A stretch of 64,000 nt of DNA from Lachnospiraceae bacterium (GTDB taxonomy: Bacteria > Bacillota > Clostridia > Lachnospirales > Lachnospiraceae). Shown piece after piece: positions 8,546 to 16,344 of this stretch (its first letter is position 1; each line of letters begins with the position of its first letter). The notes beneath the pieces were generated by a model. That model had not been told where the DNA came from, ran no database searches, and saw only the letters and a list, made by a program, of their open reading frames with translations. Both the position numbers and the translations under genes were made by a program. The stretch is taken from contig CAJTCH010000003.1 in the NCBI GenBank assembly GCA_910574715.1, positions 147,663-211,662 on the forward strand, in the 5' to 3' direction.

Positions 8546-8794
8546 GAGTTTTTTTCAACTTTTTTCACTTTTTTTAAATTTTTTTCATATCCCTGCTTTT
8601 TTCCCGCTTTTTCCTCTCTGTCTGGCATCTTTCGGGCGTCTTCGGATTCTGCGTCCCGTCTTAGGAACGCAGAACCGAAGACCCTATAGCAACATATAAC
8701 GTGCATCAGATTATATCCGCCATAATCTCATTCTGTAATCGGAAGATAAGAAGAGCAGCAATATAATCACAATGTATAGATCGGGCGTACCGGT
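8546..8794. other. Gene-free stretch with one hairpin
   Basis: I see no supported gene here. The notable structure is an imperfect 16-bp inverted repeat, GTCTTCGGATTCTGCGT (8638-8654) against ACGCAGAACCGAAGAC (8667-8682), with one bulged base. It has no adjacent T-run. A T-rich run at 8548-8585 precedes it. Confidence 0.5.
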
Positions 8795-10585
8795 TCACAA
8801 TTGATCCGCAAGCTCTCTCAACGTGCGGTCAATATTGTTCCCATGAACATACAGGATCTTCTGTCCCTTCTTCCTCTCGCTCATGATCTTATAGTATAGC
8901 CCGTGCTTTAAGATATCTGTATTCACAATAATATACTTCTTATTATGGAGCACCGCCGGATCAAAATGCATATGGTCAGATTCCAGGAATTGGCTGTTAG
9001 GAAGACAGCGTCTCATCTTCCTCTGCCAGTTCCTATGTCCGCCGATCACGATGCTCTTATCCAGCTTCCCGATCCTGACCTCCTTATCCTCTTCCTTATC
9101 TTTCTCAGTCTTCATCCATATTCCAGAACGATCCCTGCCTGTACGGAACTCTTCTTCTGACCGCTTCTCCTCTTCTGTCCTCTCTTCCTTCCTGCGGAGT
9201 ATGCAGCTTTGCAGTTCCCGAAGCTCTGCTTTGTCTTTCTCATGCTTCTCCTCCCTCTTAAGTGCTTCTCTTTTCAGCCGCTCTATCTGCCGCTGTGCTT
9301 CCGCAAGCTTACATTCCCTGTCCTTCCCTTGCCGTTCTAATCCGCAGATCTTCTGTTCCAGCCTGCGCTTCTCATATTCAGCACTTTTTAAGGTGTTTTC
9401 CTCACATTCTCTGCGGTATCGGACCTCTTCCGGTACATCATTCTCATACATTGCCTCGATCTGCTGGATATATTTGCACAAGGTCGTAACCAGAAGCAGA
9501 TATTTGTACCGTTCCCAGTCCTTCTCTTCGAATACGGCACACATGACCTCCGCCTCCCATTTCTCCAGACATAAGCCGTACAGCGCCGCCGTCTCCAGTC
9601 CAAATTGTCCGAGCAGGCTTTCCAGCCGCCTCCATAACGCATTGTTCTCCTCGTTAATATCCTCCAGGAATGCGCTCACATAATAGGCGCCCGGATTCCA
9701 ATGCTTCCGCAACAGCTCACGGTATATCCTCTTTCCCTCGGTCATATCGGTTTCCTGACCCGGGCTTCTTAAGCGGTCGTCCTCATATCTTTTAAGCATA
9801 CAGACCACCTGGCAGAACTCATAATCCTCTGCGATCGGAACGGACAGGTCCTCTGCGATCACCATCTGAACCACCATCCGGGATAGTTCCAGTTCCATCG
9901 CAAGCCCCTTGCCCAGAGAATCCCGATATTGCTCCCCTTCCAGGCAGTCAAGCTTCTTGATCACATTCTTCAGCGGACGGTATCCGGCATAGATAATATC
10001 CATGATCCCGCGGTATCTCTCCTCATTCCCGCCGTCACCGCCGGCTCTGAGCAAGAGAATCAGGCCGGCCGCAAGCTTCGCCGCCCTTCTCTCCGTCAGC
10101 AGGAACTTACGCAGGTATGCCGCAGCATTATACTCTGACCGGCGGAACGCGTCTATACAAGAGTCCGCGCAGTCCTCCGCAATCCTCTCCAGCATACTTC
10201 TGCAGCGTTCATTCCTGACGATCGCGTACATAAGGAACGGTATCACATCTACCCGCATCTCCTTAAGATGCATCATCTCAATCGGTTCTAACAGCCTTTG
10301 GTTCACCTCTGTCAACTGCTCCCCGGCGCCCTCCCGGAGACCTTTCCCGAACACATCCTCGTAGATCTGTTCCCTCCGCTCCTCGTCAAGCTCCATCCTC
10401 ACCGCCACGACTCCCCGGCCTGTATCCTCGGCCGGAAGCAGCTTATCCCGGCGCATCGTCTCTGCGACGGCTCTCGTCAGCATCTTCGAAGAGATCTCCG
10501 GGGTATGAAGACATCTGTCCACAAATGCCGCCTTCACATTCACCTTGCAGCATAATCCGTCATATATTATTCTGTTTCTTTCCAT
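8795..10585 (-). CDS. DUF2325 domain protein with coiled coil
   Basis: Function unknown. The 596-residue protein starts MERNRIIYDGLCCKV with GGGAGGA 6 bases upstream. Residues about 1-390 are helical and unrecognised. Residues about 395-500 are a highly charged coiled coil (QRQIERLKREALKREEKHEKDK). The last 90 residues are a DUF2325 domain: SIVIGGHRNWQRKMRRCLPN, then IIVNTDILKHGLYYKIMSE and ILYVHGNNIDRTLREL. DUF2325 is a small Rossmann-like domain often in Firmicutes proteins of unknown role. It is monocistronic under its own promoter. Confidence 0.75.
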   Translation of the reverse strand: MERNRIIYDGLCCKVNVKAAFVDRCLHTPEISSKMLTRAVAETMRRDKLLPAEDTGRGVVAVRMELDEERREQIYEDVFGKGLREGAGEQLTEVNQRLLEPIEMMHLKEMRVDVIPFLMYAIVRNERCRSMLERIAEDCADSCIDAFRRSEYNAAAYLRKFLLTERRAAKLAAGLILLLRAGGDGGNEERYRGIMDIIYAGYRPLKNVIKKLDCLEGEQYRDSLGKGLAMELELSRMVVQMVIAEDLSVPIAEDYEFCQVVCMLKRYEDDRLRSPGQETDMTEGKRIYRELLRKHWNPGAYYVSAFLEDINEENNALWRRLESLLGQFGLETAALYGLCLEKWEAEVMCAVFEEKDWERYKYLLLVTTLCKYIQQIEAMYENDVPEEVRYRRECEENTLKSAEYEKRRLEQKICGLERQGKDRECKLAEAQRQIERLKREALKREEKHEKDKAELRELQSCILRRKEERTEEEKRSEEEFRTGRDRSGIWMKTEKDKEEDKEVRIGKLDKSIVIGGHRNWQRKMRRCLPNSQFLESDHMHFDPAVLHNKKYIIVNTDILKHGLYYKIMSERKKGQKILYVHGNNIDRTLRELADQL

Positions 10586-10710
10586 AAAAAATCCTCCCGC
10601 GTTACAGCCTGTTGAATACTCTGTGACATTGAAATAATCCGGCGACCTGCCGTAGATAAAATGAACTTCTAAGAATATACGAGACTCATATATAATTCTT
10701 TGATGTGGTT

Positions 10711-10739
10711 ATTCTAGCACATCTTTTTTGGCGGTTCAA
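10711..10739 (-). promoter_or_regulatory. Promoter for the DUF2325 gene
   Basis: TTGAAC (10734-10739), a 17-base spacer and extended TGCTAGAAT (-10 at 10711-10716) lie on the minus strand. The leader is about 120 bases long and holds no obvious riboswitch. Confidence 0.65.
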
Positions 10740-10876
10740 GAAAAACCGTTCGACAAATCTATTTGGGAATCTATCCAAAAATCTATATTGCCGGCATATT
10801 CTTCCCCGCATTTACATATATTAGTACAACGGACAGTATCGTAATATACTACTGTACCAGAAAAGGGAGGCCATTC

Positions 10877-11425
10877 ATGCATATTAAGAACATTATAAAA
10901 GCCTGCGGCATACATCTGAGAAAATATATCGCTCCCCGGGACATGCCTTATGCTCTCGCGGCGATCCTGCTTGGCTTCCTGAATCATTTCCTCTATCAAT
11001 TAAGCGGAAGGTCTGCCTTCATAGCCCTGATCTGCCCTATCAACGAATCCGTCTGGGAGCATTTGAAATTATTATTTTTCCCGATCCTATTCGTATCGGC
11101 GGCGCAGTATCTAAGATACCGCCCGGAGGCCGTGCGCTTCTTCTATCACCGTTTCCTTGCCGCCATCTGTGCGGTGGGCGCAACGATTGTCGTGTTCTAT
11201 ACCTATACGGGAATGATCGGACGGAATTTCCTTGTCATGGACATCCTGACCTTCGTGTTCAGCATCTTCTCCGCATTCGCTGCAGATGCTTATTTCTGCC
11301 GCAGATGCACAAGAAGGACCTCACAGGCAGCAACCTTCTCCCTGTGGATCCTTGTCTCTTTGTGCTACTTTGTATTCACTTGTTTTCCGCCGGATATCCC
11401 GCTCTTCTTCTCGGCCCAGGGATAG
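10877..11425 (+). CDS. Small integral membrane protein (DUF6512-like)
   Basis: Unknown function. The start is set at 10877 (MHIKNIIKACG) because AAGGGAGG precedes it; the frame is open 38 codons upstream with no ribosome site. The 182-residue product has about five hydrophobic segments. A conserved-looking stretch, FIALICPINESVWEHLKLLFFPI, resembles the PvNESvWEHlK motif of a small Firmicutes membrane family annotated DUF6512. Its last 150 bases and following 17 bases are duplicated at 11931-12097. The gene is transcribed toward the toxin-antitoxin locus. Confidence 0.75.
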   Translation: MHIKNIIKACGIHLRKYIAPRDMPYALAAILLGFLNHFLYQLSGRSAFIALICPINESVWEHLKLLFFPILFVSAAQYLRYRPEAVRFFYHRFLAAICAVGATIVVFYTYTGMIGRNFLVMDILTFVFSIFSAFAADAYFCRRCTRRTSQAATFSLWILVSLCYFVFTCFPPDIPLFFSAQG

Positions 11426-11442
11426 TTACGGGTTAAAATCCT
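11276..11442. repeat. Direct repeat copy 1 (3' end of the DUF6512-like gene)
   Basis: These 167 bases recur without gaps at 11931-12097 with about six mismatches (96% identity by eye). Both copies end in ATAGTTACGGGTTAAAATCC, after which the sequences diverge. Confidence 0.93.
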
Positions 11443-11493
11443 GATCGATACCAGATAAGGATAAATTTTTATTTTGCGAAAATGAAACGTATC

Positions 11494-11522
11494 TTGCAAT
11501 TAGAATTTGCATATGCTATAAT
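11494..11522 (+). promoter_or_regulatory. Promoter of the antisense antitoxin RNA (locus 1)
   Basis: TTGCAA (11494-11499), a 17-base spacer and TATAAT (11517-11522) on the plus strand, pointing toward the toxin gene. Confidence 0.75.
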
Positions 11523-11528
11523 GCCAGT

Positions 11529-11615
11529 AGGCAAAGAAATGTGGAGAATTCCATGTAGGCAAAGAATGAATCCCCCGACCGTAGTAGCGTACAGTCGAGG
11601 GATTCTTCTTTTCTT
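11529..11615 (+). ncRNA. Predicted antisense antitoxin RNA, Fst/par-like locus 1
   Basis: An RNA of about 85-90 nt is predicted from the promoter at 11494-11522 to the terminator at 11568-11615. It carries two direct repeats of GTAGGCAAAGAA (starting at 11528 and 11555), like the paired repeats in the pAD1 par antitoxin. Its GAATTCCAT and GCAAAG segments can pair with the toxin start region TTTTGCATGGAGTTATTC, and GTAGG with CCTAC in the toxin leader. The pairing is an inference. Confidence 0.6.
11568..11615. terminator. Shared bidirectional terminator of toxin-antitoxin locus 1
   Basis: GAATCCCCCGAC and GTCGAGGGATTC form the outer stem, with GTA/TAC inside. T-rich TTCTTTTCTTTTT follows on the plus strand. 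On the minus strand it would end the toxin mRNA. Confidence 0.7.
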
Positions 11616-11641
11616 TTTATAGTGGCAAAGCATCCACCAGG

Positions 11642-11740
11642 CTATTTGTTGCCCTTGTCGTGCCTGTCTAGCCATTTGCTGATGAGGTGGCAAACCACAC
11701 CTGCTGTGACAGTCACAAGAAATGTGAAGAATAACTCCAT
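11642..11740 (-). CDS. Type I toxin, small holin-like membrane peptide (locus 1)
   Basis: A 32-residue peptide beginning MELFFTFLVTVTAGVVCHLI and ending SKWLDRHDKGNK. It has a single hydrophobic helix (about 3-20) and a charged tail, the layout of Fst/TxpA/holin-like type I toxins that damage the membrane. A very strong ribosome site (GGGAGGAGGTG) precedes the ATG at 11740. An extended -10 promoter lies upstream, and a convergent antisense RNA with shared terminator lies downstream. The arrangement matches the pAD1 par locus. The locus lies between two copies of a duplicated gene end. Too short for most gene callers. Confidence 0.82.
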   Translation of the reverse strand: MELFFTFLVTVTAGVVCHLISKWLDRHDKGNK

Positions 11741-11787
11741 GCAAAACACCTCCTCCCGTTGCCGGGTGTAGGTTGGACAACACAAGT

Positions 11788-11793
11788 ATTATA
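11788..11793 (-). promoter_or_regulatory. Extended -10 promoter of toxin gene 1
   Basis: The minus strand has TGTTATAAT (-10 at 11788-11793), about 48 bases before the toxin start. The -35 is poor (TAGAAG at 17-base spacing). Confidence 0.6.
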
Positions 11794-11896
11794 ACATATC
11801 CATAGATAATCTTCTATCTCTATCTTAAAAGACCTTCGGATTGCGGTTGACACAATCCGATGCTCGCTATCACTGTGGACGCTTAAACCTTTCTTA

Positions 11897-11930
11897 CTCC
11901 TACTCTTCCACCACAGCGCTGATCTCCACG
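11897..11930 (-). pseudogene. 34-bp remnant of the lipoprotein gene 3' end
   Basis: Matches 14661-14694 (end of the lipoprotein gene, coding EISAVVEE plus stop) at 33 of 34 positions. It abuts directly the truncated DUF6512-like copy. This junction is what a tandem duplication running from inside the DUF6512-like gene to inside the lipoprotein gene would leave. Confidence 0.75.
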
Positions 11931-12080
11931 TTCGCTGCAGATGCCTATTTCTGCCGCAGATGCACAAGAAGGACCTCACAGGCAGCAACCTTCTCCCTGT
12001 GGATCCTTGTCTCTTTGTGCTACTTTGTATTCACTTGTTTTCCTCCGGATATCCCGCTCTTCTTCTCAGCCCGAAGATAG
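11931..12080 (+). pseudogene. Truncated second copy of the DUF6512-like gene (C-terminal 50 codons)
   Basis: Only the 3' end is present (AADAYFCRRCTRRTSQAATF to PDIPLFFSARR and stop), with no start or ribosome site. The full copy is at 10877-11425. Confidence 0.85.
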
Positions 12081-12097
12081 TTACGGGTTAAAATCCT
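11931..12097. repeat. Direct repeat copy 2
   Basis: Pairs with 11276-11442; same length and orientation. The repeats flank the 488 bases that hold toxin-antitoxin locus 1. Confidence 0.93.
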
Positions 12098-12100
12098 CTA

Positions 12101-14557
12101 TTACTTCTGGACACGTTTTCTTCTGGATCCGTATACCATGGTATAACCCGCTGCCGCGGCACATAAGAGCAGCCACGGATATACCGCCGTATAGTCTCCG
12201 GTCTTTGGACTTCTTGTACCATTACTGTTTGTATTCACCGCAGATGCAGCGCCATTCTGGTTCGTTCCTGCCGGCTTCAGATTCTCCGGCACATTTACCT
12301 GAGACATAGCCTGATCTGATATTACAAGCAGATAATCGGATGCATGGCTGAACACCAGGCTTACATTGCCCTCTGAATCGATCTGGCCTGCGTCAATGAA
12401 TACAAGCTTTCCGTTTTTGTCATGATAATACAGATTGCCATACTTTCCTGCATACTCTGAACCAACACCGATACTCAGCGTCGCCTTGAAGCCGAAGTCA
12501 CCTTCATGCGCAAGAGAGATCTGCATACTTGGATTGCTGCCTGCAATCGCCGTTACCGTTGAACCTGGGATGTTATTCGTATTCTTGGTCACCTTAAGAT
12601 CGGTACGGTCCCTGTTGTATATAGTCTGTATATCTTTGCCGTTGATCGTCCAGCTATATCCGTCCATCACCAGAACTACATTCACGTCCTTCCCTTTTGC
12701 AGCCTCCAGGATTTCCGTCGGCACGGAAGTCCATGAATTCATATTTAACTGAACGGTCTGTCCCGGCGTTGAACTATTGATCTCTCCGACAACAGTACCG
12801 AGGTTTTTGTCGGGATACTTTATATCTCCTGAGGTTGAACCAGAAGTTGATCCTGACGGGGTTGACGGATTGGATGGCTTGGATGGTTCAGCCGGTTTCT
12901 TGATTACTTCCGCGCTTCCGCTGAATGTCATATTATTATTAACAACAAATGTTTCATCCGGCGCCTTGCCTTCCTTCCAGGTAACCTCACCCAAACCTTC
13001 AAATTCAGTTAACGCAGTAACAGTCTCTCCCTTTTCCGCTACCTGGCAAAAGATTTTCTCTTCATCACCTGTATTGATGACGTACCGAACCAGGCAGTTC
13101 TCGTATGTGGCCATCACCAAAAAACCCTCTCCGTTTTTTACCGGATCGTTCCCGTTCCATATTATACCAGGAAACCATCCCTTGAATCTCAACCCTTCAT
13201 AAGACGGCGGCTGTTCTGATTTAGCTGCCAGACCATATCCTCCATAAACCGTCAGTCCTTCTTCCGCAAGCATAGCCTCTCTTTCTGTAAACCACTTGCC
13301 CGTCTGATCATAATATTCCCGTACTATCTGTATCCATGTTCCCTCAGCAACCTTTGCCTTCAAAACAACTAAATGCTCAGTTTCTTTCTCTGGGATTACT
13401 TCATCTTCTTTGTAAGGAAGTATGTCAGGTTCCCATTCGATAAATGAATATTCCTCTGAAAAATCGTCCGGTACAAATTTCTTGATTTGCTTCAAAATAT
13501 TTCCAAAGACTTCTCCCTGCTCAAACAAGAATAATCTGTCTACTCTTCTTCCTGGATACATATATCTCGCCCGTATATAGCTTTTGTCATATTGCGCAAT
13601 GATATTTACCGTCCCAGAGTGTTCTGAGAGCTCGAAGAACTGCGTATTTTCTGTAACTTCTATTCTTCCCCCTTCTTCCTTCCAACCAATCTGGGTAAGT
13701 CCCTCATAATCAGATTTCATTTCCGGAAATGTGACCCCAACTTCTTTCAACGACTGACGGCGCTGTACGTTTTCCTTCTTAACCTCACCGACAGTGTAGT
13801 AATTCCCTTTCTCATCCAATGCCGAAAAAACAATATTCACATCAAATGCCGAATCATCATAAGTATCACCATCATAAATATACACATAATACGGATCTGT
13901 TCCTTTATCCGGAAATTCATTATTTGTCCATACTTGTCCAATTTTAATATAGTCAATATACCACTCACAAGGATACATATCTTCTGTTGTCAGGCTTCCA
14001 TGATATTTGAAATCTTCTCCCAGCGTCAGCGTCACTTCAACAGGTTCACATTCATCTGACGCTGCCGCAGCAAATATAACCTTTCCGCTTTCCGGCAATT
14101 CCACATCGCTTTCATTAGCTACACCTATTGTAATCTCTAATTTTTCACCCTTTTTTATCTTCTGTCCGTTCTTATCCAGCACAACAGATGCAAGCTCCAG
14201 CTTTGAGTCCATTTTAGATTCATTTTGCTCCAGTTCCTTTTTGCTTCCCGAAACCTTCTCTTCTAACTCATCTGTCTGCACACCTGACTGATCACCAGAC
14301 TCTTCTGGTTCCTCACTCTTCTGGTCATCCTTAACCTCATTTGTCTCTGATTCATCCTCTATCTCCGGAACAGTATCATCACCTGCATCGACCGATTCAT
14401 CCGAACCATTCTCAGCGTCCTTTTCAACTGTATCCGCAGCTGTTCCATCGCCTAATTCATCCGCATAACTGCTGACAGGCCAAACCAATGTAACCAGCAT
14501 CGCCAACAGCAGTGCAAAGACAATCTTTCCTTTCATTTGTCTCTTGCAAACTCTCAT
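12101..14557 (-). CDS. Sortase-anchored (SPKTG) surface protein
   Basis: A secreted, wall-anchored protein of 818 residues. The N-terminal signal peptide (MKGKIVFALLLAMLVTLVWPV, cleavage near SYA-DEL) is followed by an acidic low-complexity segment (about 35-110) rich in Glu, Asp and Ser. The central region (about 115-560) has beta-rich, MucBP/InlB-repeat-like stretches such as GLTQIGWKEEGG, YEGLRFKGWFPG and ITVTENTQ-type motifs. A Pro/Ser/Thr/Gly linker lies near 590-610 and a final globular part at about 620-770. The C-terminus is a sorting signal: SPKTGD, a hydrophobic span (about 790-808) and a basic tail RRKRVQK. GGAGG lies 9 bases before the ATG. It follows the lipoprotein gene by 106 bases and may share the surface operon transcript. 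Its ligand is unknown. Confidence 0.82.
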   Translation of the reverse strand: MRVCKRQMKGKIVFALLLAMLVTLVWPVSSYADELGDGTAADTVEKDAENGSDESVDAGDDTVPEIEDESETNEVKDDQKSEEPEESGDQSGVQTDELEEKVSGSKKELEQNESKMDSKLELASVVLDKNGQKIKKGEKLEITIGVANESDVELPESGKVIFAAAASDECEPVEVTLTLGEDFKYHGSLTTEDMYPCEWYIDYIKIGQVWTNNEFPDKGTDPYYVYIYDGDTYDDSAFDVNIVFSALDEKGNYYTVGEVKKENVQRRQSLKEVGVTFPEMKSDYEGLTQIGWKEEGGRIEVTENTQFFELSEHSGTVNIIAQYDKSYIRARYMYPGRRVDRLFLFEQGEVFGNILKQIKKFVPDDFSEEYSFIEWEPDILPYKEDEVIPEKETEHLVVLKAKVAEGTWIQIVREYYDQTGKWFTEREAMLAEEGLTVYGGYGLAAKSEQPPSYEGLRFKGWFPGIIWNGNDPVKNGEGFLVMATYENCLVRYVINTGDEEKIFCQVAEKGETVTALTEFEGLGEVTWKEGKAPDETFVVNNNMTFSGSAEVIKKPAEPSKPSNPSTPSGSTSGSTSGDIKYPDKNLGTVVGEINSSTPGQTVQLNMNSWTSVPTEILEAAKGKDVNVVLVMDGYSWTINGKDIQTIYNRDRTDLKVTKNTNNIPGSTVTAIAGSNPSMQISLAHEGDFGFKATLSIGVGSEYAGKYGNLYYHDKNGKLVFIDAGQIDSEGNVSLVFSHASDYLLVISDQAMSQVNVPENLKPAGTNQNGAASAVNTNSNGTRSPKTGDYTAVYPWLLLCAAAAGYTMVYGSRRKRVQK

Positions 14558-14663
14558 TTTTCTTTTCCTCCATAATACCTTTGTTGCTGAATTATATTTT
14601 ATCCTCTACATAACTTCACTTGCACGCATTCCTCCTTCCCGTTGATATGATAGCGAGCAGCTC

Positions 14664-15161
14664 CTACTCTTCCACCACCGCGCTGATCTCCACGGACGAC
14701 ACGCTGTCTCCGTTCAGACCGATCACAAGCTCTGTGTCCCCGCTCTCATAGACCAGCTTAGCCGCGGATTCTTCCGAAGCCTCTCCGTAAGCGTCTGTTA
14801 CCTCATCCTTCGTGCTTCCGATACTGATACCTTTGTCGGTGGACACCGTATCGTCCATGAACACAACGGACAATACATAATCCTTGTCTCCGTCAGGATA
14901 AGTATTCAATTTAAAGCCCGGATAGGTATACACCTTGTCGAGTCCTTCGAAAGCACAGCTCTCAGATTCAAAGTATTCATCTGCTTCGCCCAGCCCTTCA
15001 ATCACCTTGGATGCGTCCGCACCCATCTCGATCTTCGTGGACCCGCTGGTGAATGAATAGCCTCCGTCAGACGCGCCTCCTTTGTCCGAACCGCCGCAGG
15101 CAGTCAGTCCGAGCACCATGGACAGCGCTGCTGCCGTCATAATTCTTCTCATGTTTCTCAT
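14664..15161 (-). CDS. Small secreted lipoprotein
   Basis: The start is at 15161 (MRNMRRIMTAAALS) with AAGGAGG upstream. The 165-residue precursor has a lipobox LGLTAC-GGSDKGG, so Cys24 would be lipidated. The mature domain has two weak repeats of the form SxKIEMGADASKVIEGLGEA and GISIGSTKDEVTDAYGEAS, which resemble the SmpA/OmlA-like or BLIP-like half-domain fold. It is the last gene before the sortase substrate and 101 bases after the SGNH gene. A 34-bp piece of its 3' end also occurs at 11897-11930. Function unknown; a role in the surface-modification operon is likely from position only. Confidence 0.78.
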   Translation of the reverse strand: MRNMRRIMTAAALSMVLGLTACGGSDKGGASDGGYSFTSGSTKIEMGADASKVIEGLGEADEYFESESCAFEGLDKVYTYPGFKLNTYPDGDKDYVLSVVFMDDTVSTDKGISIGSTKDEVTDAYGEASEESAAKLVYESGDTELVIGLNGDSVSSVEISAVVEE

Positions 15162-15262
15162 TATAATCTTCCTCCTTTTCTTCGGTAGCGCCCCCTCGCC
15201 TTCGCTCGGCGGCATTTCGTCGGAAGGCATCCTAATAAATGCTTCGCATTTGCCTTCCTCCT

Positions 15263-16327
15263 CTAATAACTCACGATTTCTCCATATTCTGATAGTTCTT
15301 TGCGCTGAACGGCTTCCATATAATCATAGAACTGGATTTTTTCAGCATATACACTCTGATACTCCGGATCTGCTCTGTGATCCGTAAGCTCGTAATTCTC
15401 CTTCAGATATCTTCCAAAGTAACTGGTAAGTTTCTCTGCGCCCGTCAGGTTCATGTGCAGCCCGGCGTCGTATGTATCTGTGTTATAGTCGATCCCTACT
15501 TCCGAAGCCAGCTTCTCATAGTTGAAATAATCAAGGCCGTATTGTGCCGCATATGCGGCGATCTGCTCGTCCCACTCGTCATACCAGTGGGGGAAGAGGC
15601 TCGGCGACTTGACCAGTACCAGTGCGATCCCGTTCTCTTCGCACAATGTCCGCATCTTGTCCAGATACCCCATGGCATTGCTGCCCAGCGTATAGTCCGC
15701 CAGAATATCCGGTTCCGGGAATCCTTCGGCAGGCCTTACATCCACCCGCATATAATAGCCGTTATGGGAGATCTTATCCTTGCCAAACATATAGGTCAGG
15801 TCTTCCGCCGACAGATCGGACCAGCGGGAATGATACCGCAGGATCGGGAACAGGTAATCCAGAGTATTCTCCCTGTCCGTCATCGATGCCTTGATGGCGT
15901 CAAGCTTCGTCTTCGAGAATTCCATTCCGTCGATGGTCATACGGTTATAGGCTTCGCTCTGAGGTTCGTCATACTTGAGCGCCAGTACGTTGAATACAAC
16001 GACCCTGGGCGTCTCGTACCGGAGAGTATCTTCCAGCATATAGTAAGACTGCCAGGCTAACTGCTGGGCGGAACCTCTGATATAACTGCTGATGCCATAC
16101 TCCTCATACAGCGTGATGGGCGAGAAATTCTCATAGACCTCACAGTCTCCGACGAACAGCACCTCATGACCGGTCGTCTCTTCGTAGTATTCGGCGGTCA
16201 GCGCGCCCTCTACAATGTCGGACATATACTTCGGCATCAGAAGCCGCTGCAGGAAGAACAACGTAACAAGCAGGACCGCCAGGAATGCCGCCGCCTTGAA
16301 AACCCAGACAAATGATTTCTTATGCAT
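15263..16327 (-). CDS. DltD/AlgJ-like SGNH-fold protein with Cys in the nucleophile position
   Basis: A membrane-anchored extracytoplasmic protein of 354 residues. It has one N-terminal membrane helix (about 9-28) and an SGNH domain. The block I motif reads VLFVGDCEVYENFSP, so the usual GDS serine is Cys62. The block V pair is D287/H291 (TYDAGLHMNLTGAEKL). In dlt systems DltD receives or places the D-alanyl group after the MBOAT protein DltB. The same task is likely here, perhaps through a thioester intermediate (inference). It starts 17 bases after the MBOAT stop codon. Confidence 0.8.
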   Translation of the reverse strand: MHKKSFVWVFKAAAFLAVLLVTLFFLQRLLMPKYMSDIVEGALTAEYYEETTGHEVLFVGDCEVYENFSPITLYEEYGISSYIRGSAQQLAWQSYYMLEDTLRYETPRVVVFNVLALKYDEPQSEAYNRMTIDGMEFSKTKLDAIKASMTDRENTLDYLFPILRYHSRWSDLSAEDLTYMFGKDKISHNGYYMRVDVRPAEGFPEPDILADYTLGSNAMGYLDKMRTLCEENGIALVLVKSPSLFPHWYDEWDEQIAAYAAQYGLDYFNYEKLASEVGIDYNTDTYDAGLHMNLTGAEKLTSYFGRYLKENYELTDHRADPEYQSVYAEKIQFYDYMEAVQRKELSEYGEIVSY

Positions 16328-16344
16328 TTGCCTCCCCCCTCCTT

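Noticed and set aside
8518..8706. 62-codon minus-strand frame, Lys/Glu-rich
   Set aside because: It overlaps the tRNA-Lys promoter and a hairpin, has no ribosome site and its composition follows from T-rich tracts.
10736..10999. 87-codon minus-strand frame
   Set aside because: It lies opposite the start of the DUF6512-like gene and the DUF2325 promoter; no ribosome site.
11841..12080. 79-codon plus-strand frame across the duplication junction
   Set aside because: It joins non-coding sequence and the reverse of the lipoprotein end to a truncated gene copy; no ribosome site.
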